From Acidobacteriota bacterium (lineage in GTDB: Bacteria > Actinomycetota > Acidimicrobiia > Acidimicrobiales > SHLQ01), in NCBI GenBank assembly GCA_022562835.1, contig JADFOM010000002.1, forward strand, positions 1 through 30,759: 30,759 bases of DNA, read 5' to 3'. Each line of letters opens with the position of its first letter. Position 1 is the stretch's first letter. The notes under the pieces were generated by a model. The model made no database searches and was not told the DNA's origin. It saw nothing but the letters and a program-made list of their open reading frames with translations. This document shows, one piece after another, positions 14,730 to 23,700 of this stretch. The position numbers and the translations under genes are program-made.

Positions 14730-15623
14730 CTAGCGGGTGCGCCGCCACAGGTGGGCTGGGGGCTCGCCATACCGACCGCGGGCATGATCGAGCAACGCAG
14801 CGGCACGGGCCCTGGCTGAAAAGAAAGGCTCGCGGCGACCGGGGAGAAGCGTCCCGGCAACCAGTTCATACAGGGCCCAGGATGCACGAGCGGTCGACTG
14901 TCTCTTGCCGAAGTGTTCGCGGATCAACAGGAGGGTGTTGCGAAGCTGGAGATAGTCGATGATGGCAGCATTCGACGCCATCTGAGGGTTGTTGACCGGT
15001 GTGTCCCTAGCGATGCCAACCTGCCAACCCGCAGCGCGAGCACGCAAACCGAGGTCTGCCTCCTCGCAGTAAGCGAAGTAGCGCGGATCGAACAACCCTA
15101 CGTCGATCAGAAACTCCCGGCGGAACATGACGAGTGTGCCGTGGGGGTATGCCGTGGCCTCGAATCCGCTCCATACCCGCTGCGGCTCGGAGATAGCACC
15201 TAGAAACGGATCGACTAGTGGTGTCTGCCCATCGCCTACGTCGGCACTGACCGCTCCGCGGTCGGGGCGTTCATCGAGGTGTGCGGCGAGTTGTCCTACG
15301 GCACTCGGCGAGAACTCGGCGTCGTGTGCGGCGACGACGATATGTCCCGAAGAGCTGACAGCCTGAGCCAGCTCGAGGCCCTGATTGACGCCGGGTCCGA
15401 ACCCGCTGTTCACCTCACTTTGTACAAAGCGAGTATTTGGACCGAGGGATGCGAGGACCGCGGCGCGTGCGGCTGGCGTCGAGTCGTTGTCTATTACGAT
15501 AACCTCGTCGACCGGTTCAGCTTTGAGGAGTCGAGACACCACATCGAGGACCCGCACCGGTTGGTTTCGGTGCACGACCACCCCGATGATGTTGTTTCCG
15601 GTCGGCGTCGCCGAGGCGCTCAT
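14730..15623 (-). CDS. Family 2 glycosyltransferase (rhamnosyl/galactofuranosyl-type)
   Basis: A 297-residue GT-A fold glycosyltransferase. Residues 13-21 start the nucleotide-sugar domain (IGVVVHRNQ), VIVIDNDST holds the first conserved Asp, NSGFGPGVNQGL the family Asn/Gly loop, AAHDAEFSP stands in the DxD position, and RREFLIDVGLFDPRYFAY with EEADLGLRARAAGW contains the probable catalytic ED motif. There is no membrane segment, so it acts at the cytosolic membrane face or in the cytosol. It is the third gene of a minus-strand unit, 10 bases after the Roadblock gene, so it may be co-expressed with a signalling pair. The acceptor and sugar are unknown; rhamnosyltransferase-like (WbbL) activity is typical of this shape. 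Confidence 0.85.
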   Translation of the reverse strand: MSASATPTGNNIIGVVVHRNQPVRVLDVVSRLLKAEPVDEVIVIDNDSTPAARAAVLASLGPNTRFVQSEVNSGFGPGVNQGLELAQAVSSSGHIVVAAHDAEFSPSAVGQLAAHLDERPDRGAVSADVGDGQTPLVDPFLGAISEPQRVWSGFEATAYPHGTLVMFRREFLIDVGLFDPRYFAYCEEADLGLRARAAGWQVGIARDTPVNNPQMASNAAIIDYLQLRNTLLLIREHFGKRQSTARASWALYELVAGTLLPGRREPFFSARARAAALLDHARGRYGEPPAHLWRRTR

Positions 15624-15633
15624 GGCGTGGAGG

Positions 15634-16032
15634 CTACTGGTGCTGTCCTTCGATGCGGATCACATCACCGACCGATTCGACGAGAAGAGCCATTTCGTAG
15701 GCAACAAGACCAACATCACAGTCGGGATCGGCCACTACGGACAGACAGGAGCCGTTGGACACTCCGGTTACGAACAGAAATCCGTTCTCCGCTTCGATCA
15801 TGACCTCTTGCACAGCGCCTCCCCCGAAGAGGCCAGCGGCGCCGTATGCCAGTCCGATAAGCCCTGAAGCCACGGCCGAGAACGCCTCTGCTGAGTCACG
15901 GTCGAGGCCACTCGAAACGGCGATGGGGAGCCCATCGGAGGACACCATGATTACATCCTGCACGCCAGGCACCTGCTCGGCGAAGTTGCTGACGAGGCGG
16001 TTTGGATTTGTTGTCTGCACGGTCGCTGTCAC
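15634..16032 (-). CDS. Roadblock/LC7-domain protein (CvnB/MglB-like)
   Basis: A 132-residue single-domain Roadblock/LC7 protein. Typical elements are FAEQVPGVQDVIMVSSDG (17-34) then LPIAVSSGL, a helix AEAFSAVASGLIGLAYGAAG, the edge strand VQEVMIEAENGFLFVTGV and a Cys-containing strand CLSVVADPDCDVGLVAYEM. These proteins form dimers that regulate small GTPases (MglB with MglA) and, in actinobacterial conservons, sit as CvnB between the kinase CvnA and the GTPase CvnD. Here its start overlaps the kinase stop by 4 bases (ATGA), indicating translational coupling. No CvnC (DUF742) or CvnD gene follows; a glycosyltransferase does. Confidence 0.88.
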   Translation of the reverse strand: MTATVQTTNPNRLVSNFAEQVPGVQDVIMVSSDGLPIAVSSGLDRDSAEAFSAVASGLIGLAYGAAGLFGGGAVQEVMIEAENGFLFVTGVSNGSCLSVVADPDCDVGLVAYEMALLVESVGDVIRIEGQHQ

Positions 16033-18407
16033 TCTTTCGGTACTCCCTCTTCCTGGTCGTCTTCCGATGAAGCGCTGGCTCGACCGTTGTGGAGGCCGGC
16101 CTGGTAACGCGACAACAGTCTGCGAACCTCTTCGGGTGATCTCTTTGTGGGTGTTAGGGCTTGGCCGGGCTCCTCTGGGGCCATGGCGGTTGCCCCTCTC
16201 ACACGACTAGAGGCGCCCTGCGATCCTGCTTCGGGGGCCGACGCCCCCTGCGCCTGCATGAATTCGGCGAGCTCCCTAAATCCCGGGGAGGCCGGCGTCG
16301 CTGAATCATTGACCAGGTCGAGCGTGGGTGTCGATCGACGTGGCTGTCTTGTCGCCGATTCGGATCTGCTCGGAGATGACCTACCAGCCTCGGCAGGCGC
16401 TCCGTCCATCGTCGGCTCTACCGAGGCAACGGGGGTCGGCACCGGGCGGGCCGTCCGAGCCGGCTTGGCCGGCACTTCTGGCGGCGATTCCGCAGTGGTC
16501 TCAGGTGGACGTGATGGTGTAGCGCTCGATGGGGCACGGTCCGGGACGGCCGACGGCGAGATCGCCGAGTTGGGCATGGTCACAGTGGCCACCGTTCCCG
16601 TTCCCTCACTGGACAGGAGGGTGACCTCGGTGTCGATGCGTGCAGCAAGGCGGGCGACGACGGATAGTCCGAGTGAGCGACTCAACTCCACACCTATCAA
16701 TGGTGGATCTGCGAGCAGTTGGTTGGCAGCGCGACACTCTTCGGGGGCCATGCCGATCCCGTGGTCAGCAATCGTGATCTTGAACTCGTTCTCTTGGCCT
16801 CGGCCAGCGCGGATTTCGATCTTCGTATCCGGCGCCGAGAATTGAGTTGCGTTCTCCATCAGCTCCGATACGAGGTGGGCAAGGTCCACCGCTACAACTC
16901 CGCTGATATCGACATGGTCGATACTCGTCAGCTCGATTCGCTCGAAGTCCTCAACTTCGCCTGCTGCTACCCGCAGAACCTCGACAAGGCCGATCGAGGT
17001 GCCGCTTCGACGGGGCGTCTGCACGCCTGCCATTACCATGAGTGATTCTGCGTTGCGACGCATTCGTGTCGCGAGATGATCGAGCCGATAGAGGTTCTCG
17101 AGCTCAGCGGGGTCACGCTCACGAGCTCCGAGTTCATCGATGAGTTCGATTTGGCGGTCTAGCAGGCCCTGGTTGCGTCGCGCTAGGTGCACAAAGATGT
17201 CAACGATTCCGGTGCGCAGGACTTCGGATTGCGAGGTCGCAACCGACATGGTGACCTCGGAGATCGAATTGATCGACTCAGCCAACCGACCGACCTCGTT
17301 GTTGGACTCGACGGGTAGTGCGTAGTCGGCGAAAGGCTCAGCGGCCCCGGTCTGTTGGACCTGCTCAACCAGCTTCGGAAGGTCTTGCGCGGCGAGTCGT
17401 GTGGCCCCTTTGTTGAGCCGACGCAGTGGATTGGTAATCGAACGGGCGAACAGCACAGACATCGCACCCGAGGCCAGAAGCCCAAGAAGTGCGGCCAGCC
17501 CGAAATTACGGGCCATGTCGCTAGCGCCGTCGCGCAACCCGTCGATGTCGGTGCCAGCATCTTCGAGTAATTCGCCGTGCAGTGTCGCTACCGTCGCGCT
17601 CAGTGACAGCAGCGCTTCGCCTTCACCGACGCCGCTGTCGAGCACGTCGCGTGTTGTTCCCTCGGCGAGTGCCGTGGCGGCTGGGCTGTTGAGGTCGGTG
17701 ATCAAAGTCTCGTAGCGAGCCGTCAGGTCGGAAACGGCGCTGGACTGGATCCAAGAGTTTGAGTGACGGTATACGCCCAACCTTTCGCGAAGGTCGCGCG
17801 TAGTTCCATCGCTGGGGTCCACCACGTGAACGGCAGCAGCGCGGCCTATGTCGCCAATCGTCTGGGAGACTTCGGATAGCCGTTGAGAACCATTGAGTGC
17901 CTCTAGGGTTTCGACCCGCTGAGCGACGTCTATGGCGGCTGACTCGACGGTTGTCAGTGCGTCATCAAGCGCTTCGTACTCGGCTTGTGAATCAGCGGGA
18001 TCAGCCGTTCCTGCAAGAATCTCGGTGCGGAGATCCACGATGCGCCCAAACTGGTCGTCGAGGGCGACCAGTTGTTCGTCGAGCGTTTCGTCCCTCTCAA
18101 CGACAGTTTGCGACGCTAAGGCGAGATCGTCCCAGTCGTCATTTGCGGCGTCGGCGGAAGTTTCGAACAGCGTGATCGCCGACTCATCCCCTGCGCTGCC
18201 GATCACGGCGTAGACAGACTCGGTAGCGATGCTCGACGCAAACGCAGTTTGGGTCGATGCAAGTTCAATGAGTTCAGCGTCATCGCCGTAGTCGTTGGCA
18301 AGCGCCAGCTGGTCGATGACCACGAAACCCGCACCGACAACCACCGCAATTAGGAGCGGGGCAACAACTACCAGCTGTCTGGTGCGCACCTTCATGTTGG
18401 ATCTCAT
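16029..18407 (-). CDS. Membrane sensor histidine kinase, CvnA-like
   Basis: A 792-residue conservon-type sensor kinase. Residues 11-36 form TM1, about 37-300 an extracellular helical sensor region resembling nitrate/nitrite-sensing (NIT) domains, about 301-323 TM2, and 324-385 a HAMP-like linker (ITNPLRRLN). The dimerisation helix carries LYRLDHLATRMRRN with His444. The ATPase domain has SELMENATQFS (N box, 514-524), DHGIGM (548-553) and SLGLSVVARLA (578-588). A disordered Pro/Ser/Ala-rich region of about 130 residues ends in SPEEVRRLLSRYQAGL (closing residues), a tail often seen on these kinases. It starts at the ATG at 18407 with gagggg upstream. It is divergent from the DUF4388 gene and coupled to the Roadblock gene. 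The signal is unknown. Confidence 0.85.
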   Translation of the reverse strand: MRSNMKVRTRQLVVVAPLLIAVVVGAGFVVIDQLALANDYGDDAELIELASTQTAFASSIATESVYAVIGSAGDESAITLFETSADAANDDWDDLALASQTVVERDETLDEQLVALDDQFGRIVDLRTEILAGTADPADSQAEYEALDDALTTVESAAIDVAQRVETLEALNGSQRLSEVSQTIGDIGRAAAVHVVDPSDGTTRDLRERLGVYRHSNSWIQSSAVSDLTARYETLITDLNSPAATALAEGTTRDVLDSGVGEGEALLSLSATVATLHGELLEDAGTDIDGLRDGASDMARNFGLAALLGLLASGAMSVLFARSITNPLRRLNKGATRLAAQDLPKLVEQVQQTGAAEPFADYALPVESNNEVGRLAESINSISEVTMSVATSQSEVLRTGIVDIFVHLARRNQGLLDRQIELIDELGARERDPAELENLYRLDHLATRMRRNAESLMVMAGVQTPRRSGTSIGLVEVLRVAAGEVEDFERIELTSIDHVDISGVVAVDLAHLVSELMENATQFSAPDTKIEIRAGRGQENEFKITIADHGIGMAPEECRAANQLLADPPLIGVELSRSLGLSVVARLAARIDTEVTLLSSEGTGTVATVTMPNSAISPSAVPDRAPSSATPSRPPETTAESPPEVPAKPARTARPVPTPVASVEPTMDGAPAEAGRSSPSRSESATRQPRRSTPTLDLVNDSATPASPGFRELAEFMQAQGASAPEAGSQGASSRVRGATAMAPEEPGQALTPTKRSPEEVRRLLSRYQAGLHNGRASASSEDDQEEGVPKE

Positions 18408-18619
18408 CAGGCAAGCCCCTCATCGGAGGTCATCGTCGGGAAACGACTTCTCTTCTCTCCTCGTCGACCTACGTGCCTGTGAGTTGAGCGTATCGAAGCC
18501 GCTGGCGAGGCCTGAGAGGTTGCGAATTCGAACCTTGACGGCGTCGCGCTTGCGGTTGATTCGGACATAAACATATCGGTCTTGCGAAAGTCCGTCGACG
18601 TCGTGCCGATGGAACGCAC

Positions 18620-19330
18620 ATGACCGCAGTCGATTCGGGCACACAGCTGTCCGGCGATGTCGCCGATTACGGATTCGGGCCCTTGCTCGGACGACTCGCG
18701 TCCGACCGGGCGACCGGACATCTGGAAATCACCGGATCCTCGGGCGGGACCGTCGAGTTCTGCGACGGTCGTATCTCCTTTGCGTCCTCGCCAGCATCGC
18801 TTGACCGTCGTTGCATCGCCGAGTCGATCGCCGACATCGATGATGAGACCTGGGCCAATGCTGAGTCGACCGATGATCCGCTGGGGGCGCTCATCTCTCA
18901 GGCTGATCTGGACGCCGTCATGGTGGGTCTGGTCGTTGAGGAGGTGTTACTCGATGCGCTGCTCGACCTCAAGCTGGCCGGCAGCACGCACTTCGAGTTC
19001 ACCTCGGCTGTTGTGACCCCGGCCACGATCTCCTTCGATGCTTCGCCCTTGATCGAGCAGCTCGACGAACGTGCTGAAATATGGCGCGAAGCGGTGGCAA
19101 CACTCGGCTCGACGAGCGATGTCGTCCGCATCGCACCCAACGCCTGCCTCGATAGGCCCCAGGTCGTTATCGACGCTGTCGACTGGGCATTGCTCTCCGC
19201 CATCGATGGGCCTACCACGCTCGCCAGCGTGATCAGTCGATCAGGACAAAGCACCTACCGGTCCGTGCTAGGTCTTCACCGTCTGCTCTCGATGGGTGCG
19301 CTTGTGCGCGTCGAGGATGCGGGGGTCTAG
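18620..19330 (+). CDS. DUF4388-domain protein
   Basis: A 236-residue soluble protein with an N-terminal DUF4388 (PatA-N-like) domain: LSGDVADYGFGPLLGRLASD then RATGHLEI and GTVEFCDGRISFASSP follow the usual pattern (low-activity regulator domain found with GTPase/Roadblock systems and in PatA-type response regulators). The remainder is helical with a winged-helix-like end (DWALLSAIDGPTTLASVI, LGLHRLLSMGALVRVED). It is divergent from the CvnA-like kinase gene across 212 bases, so the two may share a control region and a pathway. It has no DNA-binding or catalytic residues that I can point to. Confidence 0.72.
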   Translation: MTAVDSGTQLSGDVADYGFGPLLGRLASDRATGHLEITGSSGGTVEFCDGRISFASSPASLDRRCIAESIADIDDETWANAESTDDPLGALISQADLDAVMVGLVVEEVLLDALLDLKLAGSTHFEFTSAVVTPATISFDASPLIEQLDERAEIWREAVATLGSTSDVVRIAPNACLDRPQVVIDAVDWALLSAIDGPTTLASVISRSGQSTYRSVLGLHRLLSMGALVRVEDAGV

Positions 19331-19334
19331 TCCT

Positions 19335-20798
19335 TCAGAGCAGAGGACGATCGGTCGGCGCGACGGGGGCGACGAGCAGCGTCGAACCCATCAGGGCCTG
19401 GTCGACCGCAGCTGCCGCAGCTCTGCCCTCGGCGATCGCCCACACGATCAGCGATTGGCCACGCCCCATATCGCCACAGACATAGACGTTGTCGACATTG
19501 GTTCGGTATTTGTTGTCGCGGGCCACGTTGGAGCGGTCGTCGAGGTGTACGCCGAGTTGATCGACAAGATTGCCGGCTTCGGGCCCGGTGAATCCCATCG
19601 CTAGTAGTACGAGATCGGCTGGGAAACGCTTCTCTGAATCGGCCACCGGTTCAAACCTCATCGATCCGTTTTCAAAGACCTGCTCGACCTCGTTGGTAAG
19701 TATTCCGGTGAGGTTGCCGTCGCTGTCGCCCTCAAAGCGGTCGGTATTGATTGAGTAGATCCGCTCACCGCCCTCCTCGTGTGCTGAAGACACCCGGAGG
19801 ATTGCGGGCCACGTCGGCCAGGGGTTGGACTCGGCGCGTTCGTCGGGCGGTCGCGGCATGATCTCGAATTGGTGCACAGACGCTGCTCCCTGACGCAATG
19901 AGGTTCCGAGACAGTCGGCCCCAGTGTCGCCGCCACCGATGATGATCACGTGTTTGCCCTCGGCGCTGATCTCCGTGCGCTCCAGATCGCCTTCCGAAAC
20001 GCGGTTGGAGGGTGGCAGGTACTCCATTGCCTGATGAATGCCGAGGAGCCCGCGTCCAGGAACGGGGAGATCGCGCCACTGGGTTGCACCTCCGGCGAGT
20101 ACGACGATGTCATGGGCGTCACGAAGTTCATCGGCGCGCATGTCGGTACCAACCTCGACGCCCGTGATGAACTTCGTGCCCTCTGCTGTCATCTGTTCGA
20201 GCCGGCGGTCGAGATGGCGCTTCTCCATCTTGAATTCCGGGATCCCGTAACGCAACAGTCCGCCGATGCGGTCGGCGCGTTCGTACACCGTCACGTCATG
20301 ACCGGCCCGTGTCAGTTGCTGACCGCAGGCCAGGCCGGCAGGTCCCGAACCGACCACAGCGATCGTCTTGTTGGTGCTGATCGGCGATACTTGTGGGGTG
20401 ACCCAACCCTCTGCGAAGGCACGGTCGATGATCTCAACCTCCACCTGTTTGATAGTCACCGGAGGTTCGTGGATTCCGAGCACGCACGATCCTTCACACG
20501 GTGCGGGGCAAAGCCTGCCCGTGAACTCGGGAAAGTTGTTGGTTGCGTGCAGCCGCTCGGCGGCCTCGCGCCAATCGTCGTGGTAGACGAGATCGTTCCA
20601 CTCAGGAATCAGGTTGCCGAGAGGGCAACCGTCGTTGCAGAAGGGAATGCCGCAATCCATGCAGCGCGACGCCTGCTCGGCGAGCTCGTCGGCCGGCCAC
20701 GGTTCGTAGACCTCCTTCCAGTCGCGTATTCGTACGGGGACCGGTCGACGGCCCGGAAGTGCTCGATCGTGTTCGATGAACCCTCTGGGATCACCCAC
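19335..20798 (-). CDS. gltD: Glutamate synthase (NADPH) small subunit
   Basis: A 487-residue beta subunit that passes electrons from NADPH through FAD and [4Fe-4S] clusters to the large subunit, which makes two glutamates from glutamine and 2-oxoglutarate. The N-terminal cluster region has Cys46, 49, 54 and 58 (CMDCGIPFCNDGCPLG) and Cys97, 101 and 105 (CPAPCEGSC). The FAD site is VVGSGPAGLACGQQL (about 148-162) and the NADPH site IIIGGGDTGADC. The end GDMGRGQSLIVWAIAEGR is the second FAD contact. It begins with GTG at 20798, overlaps the gltB stop by 8 bases and has ggagg upstream, so it is translationally coupled. Length is normal. Confidence 0.95.
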   Translation of the reverse strand: MGDPRGFIEHDRALPGRRPVPVRIRDWKEVYEPWPADELAEQASRCMDCGIPFCNDGCPLGNLIPEWNDLVYHDDWREAAERLHATNNFPEFTGRLCPAPCEGSCVLGIHEPPVTIKQVEVEIIDRAFAEGWVTPQVSPISTNKTIAVVGSGPAGLACGQQLTRAGHDVTVYERADRIGGLLRYGIPEFKMEKRHLDRRLEQMTAEGTKFITGVEVGTDMRADELRDAHDIVVLAGGATQWRDLPVPGRGLLGIHQAMEYLPPSNRVSEGDLERTEISAEGKHVIIIGGGDTGADCLGTSLRQGAASVHQFEIMPRPPDERAESNPWPTWPAILRVSSAHEEGGERIYSINTDRFEGDSDGNLTGILTNEVEQVFENGSMRFEPVADSEKRFPADLVLLAMGFTGPEAGNLVDQLGVHLDDRSNVARDNKYRTNVDNVYVCGDMGRGQSLIVWAIAEGRAAAAAVDQALMGSTLLVAPVAPTDRPLL

Positions 20799-23700
20799 GG
20801 GAGGCCTCCATGATCGCGTCGGTCTCGTCCATGCCGGTTTGTCTCGCTCGCGCGGCTGCTTCGAGCACGCGGCGGTAGTCGCTCGGCATCACTTTCACGA
20901 AGCGGTCAGCGCTGTCGGCCCAGTGTTCGAGCAATCCAATCGCCACCGAAGAGCCGGTTTCGGCGCGATGGCGATCGATCACCTCGCCCAGCCACACTCG
21001 GTCGTCGTCGTCCAGTGCTTCGAGGTCAACCATTTCAAGGTTCACCCTCGAAGCGAAGTCAGCCGCTGGGTCGTAAACGAAGGCCATACCGCCAGACATC
21101 CCCGCCGCAAAATTGCGACCCGTCGGTCCGAGAATCACTGCACGGCCGCCGGTCATGTACTCACAGGCGTGATCCCCTACGCCTTCGACCACCGCCAACG
21201 CGCCAGAGTTGCGGACACAGAATCGCTCTCCAACGAGTCCCCTCAAGAAGAGTTCGCCGCCGGTGGCGCCATAGAGAATCACGTTTCCCGCGATGACGTT
21301 TTCCTCCGCTACGAATGGCGCTTCGGGTGGGGGCGACACGACGAGTCGCCCCCCGGAGAGACCCTTGCCCACATAGTCGTTGGCATCGCCAACCAGACGA
21401 AGGGTCACGCCCGACGGAAGAAACGCCCCGAAGCTATTTCCGGCGGAACCCTCGAAATCGATCTGAATCGTGTCCGTCGGTAGACCTGCGCCGCCGTGGC
21501 GAGTTGTGATTCGGTTGCCGAGCATGGTGCCAACCGTACGATTCACGTTGGAAATCGGCATGGAGAAACGCACCGGCTTGGCTTCTTCGATACTCGCTGT
21601 TGCCCGCTCGATGAGTTCGTTGTCCAGCGCCTGGTCGAGACCATGATCCTGGACTCTGGTCTGATGCCGTGCCTTGCCCTCCGCGATTTCGGGTTCGTAC
21701 AGGATCGGCGAAAGGTCGAGACCATCGATCTTCCAGTGCTCGATTGCTCGGGTCACGTCGAGGACGCTGACCTGACCGATCGCCTCCTGGATGGTTGCGA
21801 ATCCGAGCTCGGCGAGGATCTCGCGCACCTCCCGCGCGATGAACTCGAAGAAGTTCACGACGAAGTCCGGCGATCCGTTGAACTTCTTGCGAAGCTCCGG
21901 GTTCTGGGTTGCGACCCCGACCGGGCAGGTATCGAGATGACAGACCCGCATCATCACGCACCCCATCACCACCAGTGGTGCGGTCGCGAATCCGAATTCA
22001 TCGGCGCCGAGCAGGGCAGCGATCACCACGTCACGGCCAGTCTTGATCTGTCCATCGACCTGTACGACAATTCGGTCGCGCAGATCGTTGAGTAGCAGAG
22101 TCTGTTGGGTTTCGGCCAGCCCGAGTTCCCACGGAGCGCCCGCATGTTTGATCGAGGTCAACGGTGACGCACCGGTGCCACCATCGTGACCGGAGATCAG
22201 CACGACGTCGGCATGTGCCTTGGACACGCCGGCCGCAACGGTGCCGACGCCAACTTCGGCAACAAGTTTGACGTGGATTCGCGCGGCAGGATTTGCGTTC
22301 TTGAGATCATGGATCAGCTGCGCGAGATCCTCGATCGAATAGATATCGTGATGCGGAGGTGGACTGATCAGACCGACGCCCGGTGTGGAGTGACGAGTCT
22401 TCGCTATCCACGGGTAGACCTTGTGTCCTGGCAGTTGGCCGCCCTCGCCGGGCTTGGCTCCCTGCGCCATCTTGATCTGGATGTCATCCGCGTTGACCAG
22501 GTATTCACTAGTGACGCCGAATCGACCCGACGCGACTTGCTTAATCGCGCTGCGCCGAAGGTCGCCGTTCTCATCGGGCACGAAGCGGTCCGCGTCCTCG
22601 CCACCCTCGCCCGTGTTGGACTTGGCTCCGATCCGGTTCATCGCGATGGCGAGTGTCTCGTGTGCCTCGGCGGAGATCGAACCATAGGACATCGCTCCGG
22701 ACGCGAAGCGTTTCACAATCTCTGACACGGGCTCGACGTCCTCGAGCGGGATCGGGGCGCGCTGGCCGGACCGGAAGGTGAACAGCCCGCGCAGAGTCGC
22801 GAGATGTTCGGCCTGATCATCGACCATCTTCGTGTATTCCTGGAACACATCGAACTGTTTGGCGCGGGTCGCATGTTGGAGTTTGAATACGGTCTCGGGG
22901 TTGAAGAGGTGGTACTCGCCTTCGCGGCGCCATTGATATTCGCCACCCGTCTCGAGCGACCGATGGACGCGTAGCGCTGGATTACGGGGATAGGCGATGC
23001 GGTGGCGCATCTCGACCTCGCGTGACAACTGCTCAAGGCCGATACCTCCGAGGCGGCTGGTCACGCCGGTGAAGTATTCGTCGACCAGTTCTGCGCCGAG
23101 CCCGATCGCCTCGAAAATTTGAGACCCGGTGTATGAGGCGACCGTTGATATGCCCATCTTTGACATCACCTTGAGAACACCCTTGTCGGTGGCCTTGATG
23201 AAGTTCTGGTGGGCCGTGGCGACGTCGAGACCTGCTACACCGCTACCGGGCTGATCGACCATCGCGGCGATTGCCTCGAAGGCGAGATATGGGTTTACCG
23301 CGGCCGCGCCGAAGCCCAACAGCAGCGCTAGTTGATGTACCTCGCGCATGTCGCCACACTCGACGACAAGCCCGACTTGGGTGCGGGTCTTGCGTCGAAT
23401 CAGATGGTGGTGAACGGCTGCGGTGAACAGCAGCGACGGAATCGGTGCGTTGCGGATACTGGAGTGGCGATCGGACAGAACGACCACGCCGGTACCGGCA
23501 GCGATTGCCTCGTCGACCTCGTCTCGGACCCTCGCAATAGCGTCCCGCAGACCAGCACCGCCCTCGCGGACCGGATACAGGCAAGAAATCACCGCGGTCG
23601 AGTAGTCGGTAGGGCGGTCTGGCTCGTTCAATGCCACAAGGCCTGAGAGTTGATCATTGGTGATGACCGGATGATCGATATGGATCTGGCGGCACGACTC

